From contig SUZI01000007.1 of NCBI GenBank assembly GCA_015060005.1, forward strand, positions 1 through 64,000: a stretch of DNA of 64,000 nt. The letters run 5' to 3'. A program made the translations under genes and the position numbers. Every line of letters starts with the position of its first letter. Positions within the stretch are counted from its first letter, which is position 1. The notes under the pieces are model-generated. The model ran no database searches, had not been told where the DNA came from, and worked only from the letters and a program-made list of their open reading frames with translations. Shown here piece after piece: positions 56,193-64,000 of the stretch. This stretch comes from Rikenellaceae bacterium. Its GTDB lineage: Bacteria > Bacteroidota > Bacteroidia > Bacteroidales > Rikenellaceae.

Positions 56193-58025
56193 ATGAGATT
56201 ATTCCCCATACTTACAACTCTATGCTTTGCGTTGTGCGTCGCTACCGGCTACGCAACACAACTACCGCCCGATATAGTGAAGTCGGAGGTCATCGTATTT
56301 ATCAATGGTCAGAAGTTTTATGTCCATACGGTGAAGGGTGGCGAGACACTATACTCGATAGCTAAAGCATACGAAGTGAGTGAGGATGTTATCAAAGAGC
56401 ACAACAGAGGCTTGGGCGAGACGCTCAACATAGACCAGACGCTCAAGATTCCATACACCGAGAAGAAAGCCGAGAAGCGGAAGAAGAAGGATTTCATCCA
56501 GCATAAGGTGTCGCAAGGCGAGACATTTTATGCCATAGCACGCAAATATGAGATTTCGGTACAGGTGCTGCGAGAGGATAACCCCGACGTAGACCCACAG
56601 ACGATGAGTATCGACCAGGTGATATGGGTGCGAAAGGCAGATATGGGAGAGTCGACCGAGGAGCAAGCACAAGAGCAAATATCGGAGTATGCCGAGCAGC
56701 TGACAATAGCGGCAAACGACGGATACAAATATCACGTCGTGCAGGCTGGAGAGACTGTCTACTCGCTATCACGTCAATTTGGCATAAGCGAGGAGGAGTT
56801 CTATGCTCTGAATGATGTGAAGGAGGGTCTGAAGCAGGGTGCTATGGTGCGATATCCTGCACCCGAAGAGCCAAAAGCAGCGGAGCAGCCTGTCATAGAG
56901 GAGCAAAAGCGACCAACGATGACCGCCAACGGAGAGAATATGCTCTTCGAGGCATTGACATCCGACGAGGAGCTGAAGATTGCTTTGATGTTGCCTCTCA
57001 ACGTGAAGGGTAAGATAAACTCGAGCTTCGTGGAGTTCTATCAGGGATTCCTGCTCGGATTGGAGGATTTGAAGGCTGCAGGACACAAGACTCACCTGAC
57101 ACTCTACAACACACGCCACGACGCACTCCGCGTAGAGGAGATTGTGGGCAGTGCAGAGTTTGAGGGGACAAACCTTATAGTAGGTCCCGTATACGAAGAT
57201 GAGCTGTCGCCCGTATTGCGATATGCACACGAGAATGGAGTGCCGGTAGTGTCGCCATTGGCAAATATCGAGGTGGAGATGAGCCCTGCACTATATCAGC
57301 TGGCACCCAAAAAGAGCGAGAAGTATCGTAAGATTGCCGACTTGCTCGATGGCAGCAAGGATATATATCTGATATATGCGGCAGAGAACGACACAGAGTT
57401 TGAGGGCGAGATGATGGAGTTGTTGCGAGGTAAGGAGTATATGTCGTACACATACTCCTACGACAAGAAGTCGATATTCAAGCCCAAGAGCCCAAATGCA
57501 ACACCTTTGGAGGATGTGGCTGAGATACTCAAACGCGACAAGCAGAGCCTCTTCATAGTGATGGCGAAGAACGAGATAGATGTCGACAGAATACTCGGAA
57601 CGATATCGTCGGCACGTTTCTCAATCTCGGAGCGAGGAATGAGAAACTCTCTGCACACAGTATTGGGCTCATCACGCTGGAGTCGTTTCAACAACATAGA
57701 CCCAAGCACATTCTTCAGAAATAACGTGGTGATGATATCGACATATCACGCAAAACGTAATGCACGTGTGGTGAGAGAGTTTGATGGCAGATTTATCGAA
57801 GCATACAAGACGCTGCCTTCGCTCTACGCATATCGTGGATACGATACCGCTATGATTTTCGGCGAGGGGATGCGTCAGGACATAATGTACAATATGTTAG
57901 ACCGCCGATATATCCCATTGCAGACATCGTATAAGTTCACGCAGAGCCAGCCGGGAGGCACATTCTTCAACCAGGAGTGGGTGAGAGTGAACTACAACAC
58001 AAACTTTAAGCTAACTATCGAGTAG
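56193..58025 (+). CDS. LysM protein with receptor (PBP1-like) domain
   Basis: 610-aa secreted protein. A signal peptide covers about residues 1-22. Three LysM modules follow, at about 45-91, 103-148 and 178-222, each with HxVxxGETxYxIAxxY-type sequence. From about 260 to 590 lies a periplasmic-binding-protein-like fold (LKIALMLPLNVKGKINSS, FVEFYQGFLLGLEDLKAAG, LIVGPVYEDELSPVLRY). The LysM modules should bind peptidoglycan. The receptor-fold domain may sense a ligand or, like LpoA, contact a synthase; no direct evidence separates these. Confidence 0.82.
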   Translation: MRLFPILTTLCFALCVATGYATQLPPDIVKSEVIVFINGQKFYVHTVKGGETLYSIAKAYEVSEDVIKEHNRGLGETLNIDQTLKIPYTEKKAEKRKKKDFIQHKVSQGETFYAIARKYEISVQVLREDNPDVDPQTMSIDQVIWVRKADMGESTEEQAQEQISEYAEQLTIAANDGYKYHVVQAGETVYSLSRQFGISEEEFYALNDVKEGLKQGAMVRYPAPEEPKAAEQPVIEEQKRPTMTANGENMLFEALTSDEELKIALMLPLNVKGKINSSFVEFYQGFLLGLEDLKAAGHKTHLTLYNTRHDALRVEEIVGSAEFEGTNLIVGPVYEDELSPVLRYAHENGVPVVSPLANIEVEMSPALYQLAPKKSEKYRKIADLLDGSKDIYLIYAAENDTEFEGEMMELLRGKEYMSYTYSYDKKSIFKPKSPNATPLEDVAEILKRDKQSLFIVMAKNEIDVDRILGTISSARFSISERGMRNSLHTVLGSSRWSRFNNIDPSTFFRNNVVMISTYHAKRNARVVREFDGRFIEAYKTLPSLYAYRGYDTAMIFGEGMRQDIMYNMLDRRYIPLQTSYKFTQSQPGGTFFNQEWVRVNYNTNFKLTIE

Positions 58026-58028
58026 AGA

Positions 58029-58679
58029 ATGTCGAACATAACACACAACATACCCGAAAAGACCATTGAGCGACTGAGCGAATACCGTCGCACGCTGCTC
58101 TTGTGTCATAAGCAGGGTATAACACACGTATTCTCGCACGTATTGGCAGGAATGCACGGCATAACAGCGGTACAGGTGCGACGCGATTTGATGCTGATAG
58201 GATTCTCGAGCGACACGAAAAAGGGCTACGATGTGAAGGTGCTCATAGAGTTCATCAACTCGATACTCGACAGCGAGACGGTGATGAATGTGGCGGTGAT
58301 AGGTATGGGTAACCTCGGTCAGGCGATAACAAAATATTTCAATGGCAAAGGGTTGAAGCTCCGTATCGTATGCTCGTTCGATGTGGACAGCGAGAAGGTA
58401 GGCTCGACAATAGATGATATACCGTGCTACCACATGGAGCAGTTCGAGGAGATAGTCTCTGCGATGGATATCAGCATAGCGGTGATATCGTCGCCCACAC
58501 GCGTAGCACCGACATTGGTTGTGCCGATAATAAATGCAGGCATAAAGGGAGTACTGAACTTTACATCGGCTCCGCTCAACTTCCCACAGGGAATAGTTGC
58601 CGAGAACTACGATATAACCACCATCCTGGAGAAGGTAGCATACTTCGTGAAGGAGAGTGATGAAAACAACGACAAGTAG
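58029..58679 (+). CDS. rex: Redox-sensing repressor Rex
   Basis: 216-aa NADH/NAD+-responsive repressor. N-terminal winged helix (about 10-80, with ITAVQVRRDL as recognition region) and a Rossmann domain with G92-M-G-N-L-G97 in VIGMGNLGQA. Typical ending with the swapped helix (NYDITTILEKVAYFVKE). ribF follows with no gap (TAGATG). Its operators are not evident in the window. Confidence 0.93.
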   Translation: MSNITHNIPEKTIERLSEYRRTLLLCHKQGITHVFSHVLAGMHGITAVQVRRDLMLIGFSSDTKKGYDVKVLIEFINSILDSETVMNVAVIGMGNLGQAITKYFNGKGLKLRIVCSFDVDSEKVGSTIDDIPCYHMEQFEEIVSAMDISIAVISSPTRVAPTLVVPIINAGIKGVLNFTSAPLNFPQGIVAENYDITTILEKVAYFVKESDENNDK

Positions 58680-59420
58680 ATGCGAATATACAGAGGCACA
58701 CACAACCTGCCACGCCTGAGCAATGCGGTGGCTACGATGGGCTCCTACGACGGAGTGCACGCAGGACATCGTGAGTTGCTACGACAGGTAGTAGAGATAG
58801 CTCGCGAGAAGGGAGTGGAGAGTGTGGTGATGACATTCGACCCTCATCCACGCTTCGTCTTAGGAACGGGCAAAGGATTGCAAATACTCTCGACGATAGA
58901 GGAGAAGGCTTATCTGCTGGAGCAGATGGGAATAGACGCGTTGGTAGTCGTACCTTTCACAAAGGAGTTCAGCCTGCTATCACCAAAAGAGTTTATCGAG
59001 CAGAAGGTGCTCCAGATGGGCATAGGTACGCTGGTCGTAGGATATAACCACCGCTTTGGACACAACAAAGAGGGCGACTATGATTTCCTGGAGCGACAGC
59101 ATCCGACGATAGAGATACACCGCGTGGAGCAACAGCTCATATCGCAGAGCAAAGTCAGCTCGACGATAGTGCGACAGATGGTTGGCAAAGGTATGATGGA
59201 GCGAGTGAAGGAGCTCTTGACAACGCCATATATCATCAAATGCCACGTGGTGGAGGATGGTGTGATATTGGGCGTTGCGGATAGCAAAATGCTGCCACCT
59301 CAAGCCGACTATGAGGTTACGGTAGGCGAGCAGCGAGCGGTGCTCACGATAGGTGCAGAGCGACGGTTGCGTCTGACGGGTGCAGAGGTTAAGGGAGAGG
59401 TAATAATTAGGTTTGAATAG
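58680..59420 (+). CDS. ribF: FAD synthetase-type RibF without the flavokinase domain
   Basis: 246-aa protein. The N-terminal FMN adenylyltransferase domain (about 1-185) is intact: GSYDGVHAGHRELL near residues 21-34 and SSTIVRQ at 160-166. The C-terminal riboflavin kinase domain, normally about 125 residues with a GRxLGFPTAN motif, is replaced by about 60 unlike residues (YIIKCHVVEDGVILGVADSK). It should make FAD from FMN but probably not FMN from riboflavin. Start directly abuts rex. Confidence 0.85.
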   Translation: MRIYRGTHNLPRLSNAVATMGSYDGVHAGHRELLRQVVEIAREKGVESVVMTFDPHPRFVLGTGKGLQILSTIEEKAYLLEQMGIDALVVVPFTKEFSLLSPKEFIEQKVLQMGIGTLVVGYNHRFGHNKEGDYDFLERQHPTIEIHRVEQQLISQSKVSSTIVRQMVGKGMMERVKELLTTPYIIKCHVVEDGVILGVADSKMLPPQADYEVTVGEQRAVLTIGAERRLRLTGAEVKGEVIIRFE

Positions 59421-59425
59421 GCAAG

Positions 59426-59851
59426 ATGGCTATAATTACATACGAACATCAATTCAGGGTGGCATACAAGGACACCGACCAGATGGGTGTGATGCACCAC
59501 TCAAACTATATAGTTCTTTACGAAAAAGCACGCACAGAGTGGTTGCGTTATATGGGACTGACATACGCCGAGATAGAGCGACGTGGTGTGATGTCGCCAA
59601 TACTGGAGGTGCACAGCAAATATATCTATCCTGCATTCTATGACGAGTTGCTGACAGCACGTGTGATATTGGAGGAGATGCCAACAGCACGTTTCACGAT
59701 ACACTGCGAGATATACAACGAGCAGGGTAAGATGATTAACAAGGGCTATGTTGTGCTGGGATTTATCAACAAAGAGACACGTCGTCCGTGCCGCATACCA
59801 CAGTGGTTTCAGGAGCGATTGGATGAATATATTGCCGAGCAGGGAGAGTAG
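59426..59851 (+). CDS. Acyl-CoA thioesterase (YbgC/4HBT type)
   Basis: 141-aa hotdog-fold thioesterase. The YbgC signature YKDTDQMGVMHHSNY is at residues 13-27, with Asp17-type catalytic region, followed by ARTEWLRYMG. Acyl-CoA or acyl-ACP is the substrate; exact chain length unknown. It sits five bases after ribF and abuts the next gene (TAGATG). Confidence 0.88.
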   Translation: MAIITYEHQFRVAYKDTDQMGVMHHSNYIVLYEKARTEWLRYMGLTYAEIERRGVMSPILEVHSKYIYPAFYDELLTARVILEEMPTARFTIHCEIYNEQGKMINKGYVVLGFINKETRRPCRIPQWFQERLDEYIAEQGE

Positions 59852-60505
59852 ATGACAAGCAGCAGCAAGAAGATATGGCGGTGGGGTACGAGTGTGATAT
59901 TTTTCACTCTCGCAGTACTCTTTTTCTACCAGAAACTCTGCATCGAGGAGCATACATGGCGATGGGTGATAGCACTGCCGACACTCACGCTGGCGGTGAT
60001 GGCACTACGATTCAGCCGCAAAGGCGGCATACTAATACCAGCAGCACTCTTAGCTTCAGCCGTAGGCGACTACTATGGCTCGGAGGGTATATTCCTGCTC
60101 CAGGTGCTCTTCTTCGCCATAGCTCACATATTCTACATATCGGACTTCGCTCCACGTCGAAAAGGCACAAAAGGCAGGATAGTAGCAGCAGAGATTTTCT
60201 CGGCAGCGGTAGCGATGTATGTGGCATTGATTATTAGCAAGATACCATTCTCGATAAACACGATAGCCATAGGTCTATATGCGATAATAATCATTGCTAT
60301 GGGCTGCTCGGCGATATTCCAGCAACGGGAGCACAGAGGATGGTACATAGCGGCGGCTATGTTGTTCTGCTTCTCCGACGGAGTGATAGCATACGGTTTC
60401 GTGGGCGAGATACCTCACGCAACACTATGGATAATGACGACATATTACGCCGCACAATTCATCTTCGCTCAGCTGGCAGCAAGCCGTTCCAACCAATCAA
60501 ACTGA
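59852..60505 (+). CDS. YhhN-family membrane protein (lysoplasmalogenase-like)
   Basis: 217-aa integral membrane protein with about seven or eight helices. ALLASAVGDYYG near residue 66, a DFAPRRK-type loop, and FSDGVIAYGF near 186 follow the YhhN/TMEM86 pattern, including the conserved acidic residues in helices. Some eukaryotic members hydrolyse lysoplasmalogen; the bacterial role is uncertain. It ends the compact operon that begins near the LysM gene. Confidence 0.8.
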   Translation: MTSSSKKIWRWGTSVIFFTLAVLFFYQKLCIEEHTWRWVIALPTLTLAVMALRFSRKGGILIPAALLASAVGDYYGSEGIFLLQVLFFAIAHIFYISDFAPRRKGTKGRIVAAEIFSAAVAMYVALIISKIPFSINTIAIGLYAIIIIAMGCSAIFQQREHRGWYIAAAMLFCFSDGVIAYGFVGEIPHATLWIMTTYYAAQFIFAQLAASRSNQSN

Positions 60506-60571
60506 CATAAAAGACAAAAACATCTGTCAGAGAGAGGGCTTCGGGGTGTCAAAATGGCATACTCGAAGGGC

Positions 60572-60587
60572 TGGCACATAGTTTGTT
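60572..60587 (+). promoter_or_regulatory. Possible sigma-54-type promoter of htpG
   Basis: TGGCAC-N5-TTGTT is close to the sigma-54 consensus TGGCAC-N5-TTGCW, with GG and GT (in place of GC) 10 bases apart. It is about 40 bases before the htpG start. No TAnnTTTG promoter is seen here. No sigma-54 gene is in the window. Confidence 0.4.
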
Positions 60588-60627
60588 GAGTAAGTGGGCA
60601 GAGAATAATCAATAAAATATATAAGGT

Positions 60628-62688
60628 ATGAAAAACGGAAAAATTGGTGTTACGACGGAGAATATATTTCCCGTAATCAAGAAATTTCTATACTCGGACC
60701 ACGAGATATTCCTTCGTGAGTTGGTATCAAATGCGGTAGACGCAACACAAAAGTTGAAGACTCTGTCGGCAAAAAATGAGTTTCAGGGTGAGTTGGGCGA
60801 CCTGACCATTGAGGTGAGCGTAGACCCCGAGGCAAAGACGCTGACCGTAACGGATAAGGGTATCGGTATGACCGAGGAGGAGATTGACAAGTATATCAAT
60901 CAGATAGCATTCTCGGGAGCAGAGGAGTTTCTGGCAAAATACAAAGACCAGGCTATAATCGGACACTTCGGATTGGGATTCTACTCATCGTTTATGGTGG
61001 CTGACAAGGTGGAGATATTCACCCAATCGTACAAGGAGGGTAGCAAGGCGGTACATTGGAGCTGCGACGGCTCACCAGAGTATGAGTTGGAGGAGCTTAG
61101 CGAGAAACGAGAGCGTGGAACATCAATCGTGCTCCACCTTTCGGAGGATTGCAGCGAGTATTGCCAGAAGAGCAAAGTGGAGGAGTTGCTGAAGAAGTAT
61201 TGCCACTTCCTGCCTATTCCAATCGCCTTCGGCAAGGTGCAGGAGTGGAAGGATGGTAAGTATGTCGACACCGACAAAGATAACATCATAAACAACACCG
61301 AGCCTCTGTGGACACGCAAGCCAACAGAGATTACCGAGCAGGAGTACAAGGATTTCTATAGCGAGCTCTATCCCGCAAGTGATGAGCCTCTGTTCTACAT
61401 ACATATGAACATAGACTATCCATTCAACCTGACAGGAATACTCTATTTCCCAAAGATTAACAACAACTTTGAGATACAAAAGAACAAGATTCAGCTCTAC
61501 TGCAACCAGGTATTCGTAACAGACCAGGTGGAGGGTATAGTGCCAGAGTATCTGACACTGCTGCACGGAGTGATTGACTCACCCGACATCCCTCTCAACG
61601 TATCACGTAGCTACCTGCAGAGCGACTCTAACGTGAAAAAAATATCGGGTTACATCACACGTAAAGTGGCAGACCGACTGAAAGAGCTATTCACAACGAT
61701 GCGTAGCGACTATGAGCAGAAGTGGGACGACCTGAAGGTGTTTATACAGTATGGAATACTCACCGACGAGAAGTTTGCAGAGAAGGCTCAGGACTTTATG
61801 TTGCTGAAGTCTACCGAGGGTAAATATTACACCACGAAGGAGTATATCGACATAGTGAAGGAGAACCAGACCGACAAGAATGATAACATAATACTCCTCT
61901 ACGTGGATGACGCTGTGGACAAGCACTCGTTTGTAGAGAGTGCGAAGGCAAAGGGTTACGACGTGCTGGAGATGAACGGTCCACTCGACAACCACTATGT
62001 GAACTACTTTGAGTCGAAAAATCAGAACGTACGTTTCGTACGCGTAGATAGCGACGTGATAGATAACCTCATACGTAAGAAGGAGCAGAACGCAATGTCG
62101 CTCACAGCAGCTCAGCAGGAGATTATGCGTCCTGTATTTGAGAGCCAAATGCCTCAGGATGATAAGATTACATACACCATATCGTTTGAGCCTATGGCAG
62201 CAGATGATGCTCCTGTGGTAATAACACAGAACGAGTTTATGCGTCGTATGAAGGAGATGTCGAAGATGAGCGGCGGCTCGATGAGCCAATTCTACGGTCA
62301 GATGCCAGATAACTTCACGATAGCGGTAAATGGTAACCATCCACTTGTGATAGATATCTTAGGCGACGTGGAGAACGAGTATGGCGACAAGCTAAAGAGC
62401 ATAACAAAGAAGATTGATGCAGCCATAGCCGAAGAGCGTCGCTTCGACGAGGCAATAGGCGACAAGAAGGAGGAGGATTTCACAGCCGAGGAGCGAGAGA
62501 TGAGCGAGGAACTGTCGAAGAAGATTCTCACGCTGCGTGAGGAGCGAGATGCACGACTCACAGAGATTGGTCGCGAGAATAAGCTCGTGCGTCAGATTAT
62601 TGACTTGGCACTCCTGTCGAATGGTATGCTGAAGGGTAAGAACCTGACAGATTTCATACAGCGAAGCATAGCTCTGATAGAGAAATAA
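60628..62688 (+). CDS. htpG: Chaperone HtpG (Hsp90)
   Basis: 686-aa ATP-dependent chaperone. GHKL pocket motifs: LRELVSNAVDATQKL near residue 30, VTDKGIGMTEEEI near 74, and GHFGLGFYSSFMVADKV near 113. The middle domain has RGVIDSPDIPLNVSR-like GVIDSPDIPLNVSRSYLQ near 316. A C-terminal dimerisation domain is present, so the protein is full length. Heat or stress control is plausible. Confidence 0.95.
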   Translation: MKNGKIGVTTENIFPVIKKFLYSDHEIFLRELVSNAVDATQKLKTLSAKNEFQGELGDLTIEVSVDPEAKTLTVTDKGIGMTEEEIDKYINQIAFSGAEEFLAKYKDQAIIGHFGLGFYSSFMVADKVEIFTQSYKEGSKAVHWSCDGSPEYELEELSEKRERGTSIVLHLSEDCSEYCQKSKVEELLKKYCHFLPIPIAFGKVQEWKDGKYVDTDKDNIINNTEPLWTRKPTEITEQEYKDFYSELYPASDEPLFYIHMNIDYPFNLTGILYFPKINNNFEIQKNKIQLYCNQVFVTDQVEGIVPEYLTLLHGVIDSPDIPLNVSRSYLQSDSNVKKISGYITRKVADRLKELFTTMRSDYEQKWDDLKVFIQYGILTDEKFAEKAQDFMLLKSTEGKYYTTKEYIDIVKENQTDKNDNIILLYVDDAVDKHSFVESAKAKGYDVLEMNGPLDNHYVNYFESKNQNVRFVRVDSDVIDNLIRKKEQNAMSLTAAQQEIMRPVFESQMPQDDKITYTISFEPMAADDAPVVITQNEFMRRMKEMSKMSGGSMSQFYGQMPDNFTIAVNGNHPLVIDILGDVENEYGDKLKSITKKIDAAIAEERRFDEAIGDKKEEDFTAEEREMSEELSKKILTLREERDARLTEIGRENKLVRQIIDLALLSNGMLKGKNLTDFIQRSIALIEK

Positions 62689-62709
62689 AATAGGCAAAGG
62701 GTTTAACAA

Positions 62710-62745
62710 AAAGGCTACGACGCAATGTGCGTCGTAGCCTTTCTC
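62710..62745. terminator. Terminator between htpG and trxA
   Basis: AAAGGCTACGACGCA and TGCGTCGTAGCCTTT form a perfect 15-bp stem around ATG, followed by CTCTTTG on the plus strand. Confidence 0.85.
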
Positions 62746-62761
62746 TTTGGGCATAAGAGGA

Positions 62762-63076
62762 TTAGAGCAGAGCGTCAATCTTTGCCTTCAAAGTCTCCTT
62801 GCTAACAGAGCCGACAGTCTTGTCAACAGATGCTCCGTCCTTGATGAAGACAACAGTAGGGATGTTGCGAACACGATACTGAGCAGCAACCTCGTCAGCC
62901 TCCTCTACATCACACTTAGCGACAACAACCTTACCCTCATACTCCTCAGCCAACTCCTCGATGATAGGAGCCAAAGCCTGGCAAGGGCCGCACCACTCGG
63001 CACCAAAATCGATTACGACAGGCTTACCAGCTGCCATAACCTCCTCGAAATTCTCATTAGTTACGATAAAAGCCAT
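62762..63076 (-). CDS. trxA: Thioredoxin
   Basis: 104-aa cytoplasmic disulfide reductase. The active site is W28-C-G-P-C32, and the cis-proline segment IPTVVFIKDG is near residue 75. It follows dnaE on the same strand, 21 bases after that gene's stop. Confidence 0.96.
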   Translation of the reverse strand: MAFIVTNENFEEVMAAGKPVVIDFGAEWCGPCQALAPIIEELAEEYEGKVVVAKCDVEEADEVAAQYRVRNIPTVVFIKDGASVDKTVGSVSKETLKAKIDALL

Positions 63077-63097
63077 AATTCTTTGTGTTTTAATTGT

Positions 63098-64000
63098 TTA
63101 TGATAATGTAAATTTAATATTTCGTTTCTCGAGATAGTCTATAAACTCCTGCGTCAGTGCCACCTTATGGCGACGCGAATAGAGGTTGAGAGCGACATCG
63201 TCGCGACGGCTGACAACAGTCAGGCGAAGGATAGTCTTACCCTTATTTGCCTTGACGACCTTCGTCAGTGAGGCGATAAGTTCGTCGTCAATATCCTCGA
63301 CATCAATCGAGAGGTAAATCTCCTTGATGAGCGTATCGCGGACATCAGAAAGCTGCACCATAGACTTAATCTTAAACTCTAACTCGCCATTGTCGCGGTA
63401 GGGGCGAGGCTGCACACGTCCCTTGATAAAGAGGAAGTAGTTGGGGAAGAGGTAGGGGCGGAAGTTCTTATAATCCTCACCAAAGAGCGTAAACTCATAA
63501 GAGCCATCGTAATCCTCCATAGTGAACTTACCCCAATTCTTGCCCGTCTTGGTGGTAAGCTCCTGCACCGCAGTAACAACACCCGCAAGGGCTATCTCCT
63601 TACCATCAAGTGGCGACATATCATTAAGGTCATTAAGCGACACCTTACACATATTGTTGATGATGACCTTATAGTCGTCGAGTGGGTGTGCCGAGAGGTA
63701 GAGACCAATGACCTCACGCTCCTTGTTGAGCACCATAAGCTGATTCCAATCCTGTGCCACCGGAATAGTAGGCGGCTGGATATCGACTACATCACCACCA
63801 CCAAAGAGGCTCTGCTGGGCGTTCTGTCGCTCCTGCTGCACACGCTGACCATAACGCATCAGCTGCTCTATGAAGACAACACCCGACGAGCTGCGTGCAT
63901 CCTCGGCAAAGAACTTACTACGGTGGAAATCGATGATAGAGTCAAAACCTCCCGCATAGGCTATATTCTCCATACACTTACGGTTGACCATAGAGAAGTT
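63098..64000 (-). CDS. dnaE: DNA polymerase III alpha subunit (C-terminal part)
   Basis: Partial: the frame is open to the right edge of the window, with no start here, and the visible 301 residues are the C-terminal part. YLSAHPLDDYKVIINNM is the typical DnaE segment before the OB fold, and the following GKNWGKFTMEDYDGSYEFTLFG belongs to the OB domain. The upstream NRKCMENIAYAGGFD segment matches the helical region. The main catalytic region lies outside the window. Confidence 0.9.
   Translation of the reverse strand, partial: NFSMVNRKCMENIAYAGGFDSIIDFHRSKFFAEDARSSSGVVFIEQLMRYGQRVQQERQNAQQSLFGGGDVVDIQPPTIPVAQDWNQLMVLNKEREVIGLYLSAHPLDDYKVIINNMCKVSLNDLNDMSPLDGKEIALAGVVTAVQELTTKTGKNWGKFTMEDYDGSYEFTLFGEDYKNFRPYLFPNYFLFIKGRVQPRPYRDNGELEFKIKSMVQLSDVRDTLIKEIYLSIDVEDIDDELIASLTKVVKANKGKTILRLTVVSRRDDVALNLYSRRHKVALTQEFIDYLEKRNIKFTLS

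Overview
The window looks like an ordinary chromosomal stretch of a member of the Bacteroidota, most likely order Bacteroidales. The evidence is internal. Many promoters match the Bacteroidota form TTTG-N18-20-TAnnTTTG and few starts have a Shine-Dalgarno. The primary sigma factor is short (286 aa) and lacks region 1.1. Lipoproteins end their signals in S-C or G-C. There is an Hc1-type mini-histone, a BspA-type leucine-rich repeat lipoprotein and a Porin_10-type barrel. A Rikenellaceae/Alistipes-like host is possible, but no 16S gene is present to settle it. Most of the sequence is core metabolism, replication, repair and envelope genes; I see no CRISPR array, no intact prophage and no transposase.

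Layout. 1-612 is non-coding and repeat-rich, including an 11-bp-phased array of TGCTACA sites. 613-5393 carries manC, then pssA, a large outer-membrane barrel and a lytic transglycosylase. 5394-5958 is non-coding with a 140-bp perfect direct repeat, next to tRNA-Ser(GCT). 6281-12388 is sufBCDS followed by tmk and a DoxX/MauE-type membrane protein. 12487-16024 (minus strand) has prs, engB, a serine hydrolase and a low-molecular-weight phosphatase. 16119-20007 holds a DoxX protein, then a YtfJ-like protein, a POTRA-less Omp85 barrel and a phosphoethanolamine-transferase-like protein in a tight series. 20104-22357 has a mini-histone, a small Cys-rich membrane protein, tmRNA with a partial duplicate of its 3' end, and a leucine-rich repeat lipoprotein.

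22652-28133 is a porin followed by potABCD (spermidine/putrescine import), then tRNA-Asp. 28725-37457 has rsmD, a pseudopilin-like protein, a RecD-like helicase, mutS, mntP, udk and gyrB. 37536-38270 is an FtsE-type ATPase. 38404-45106 is a complete L-rhamnose operon: kinase, isomerase, lactaldehyde reductase, permease, aldolase and AraC-type regulator. 45440-53228 carries glyA, rpoD, a GNAT protein, ung, alkaline phosphatase, an M20 dipeptidase and glmM.

53344-60505 is a run of plus-strand genes: nucleoside phosphorylase, dnaN, an epsilon-type exonuclease, a LysM/receptor-fold protein, rex, a ribF that lacks its kinase half, a thioesterase and a YhhN-family membrane protein. htpG and trxA follow, and the right edge cuts through dnaE.

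No clearly new multi-gene system stands out. The points most worth a second look are the phased TGCTACA array; the ssrA 3'-end duplication, which resembles an old integration scar; the porin linked to potABCD with a membrane-anchored PotD; the YtfJ/Omp85/EptA-like series, in which the usual Thr nucleophile reads as Ala; the ribF without riboflavin kinase; and regulatory palindromes or repeats upstream of suf, rpoD and htpG.
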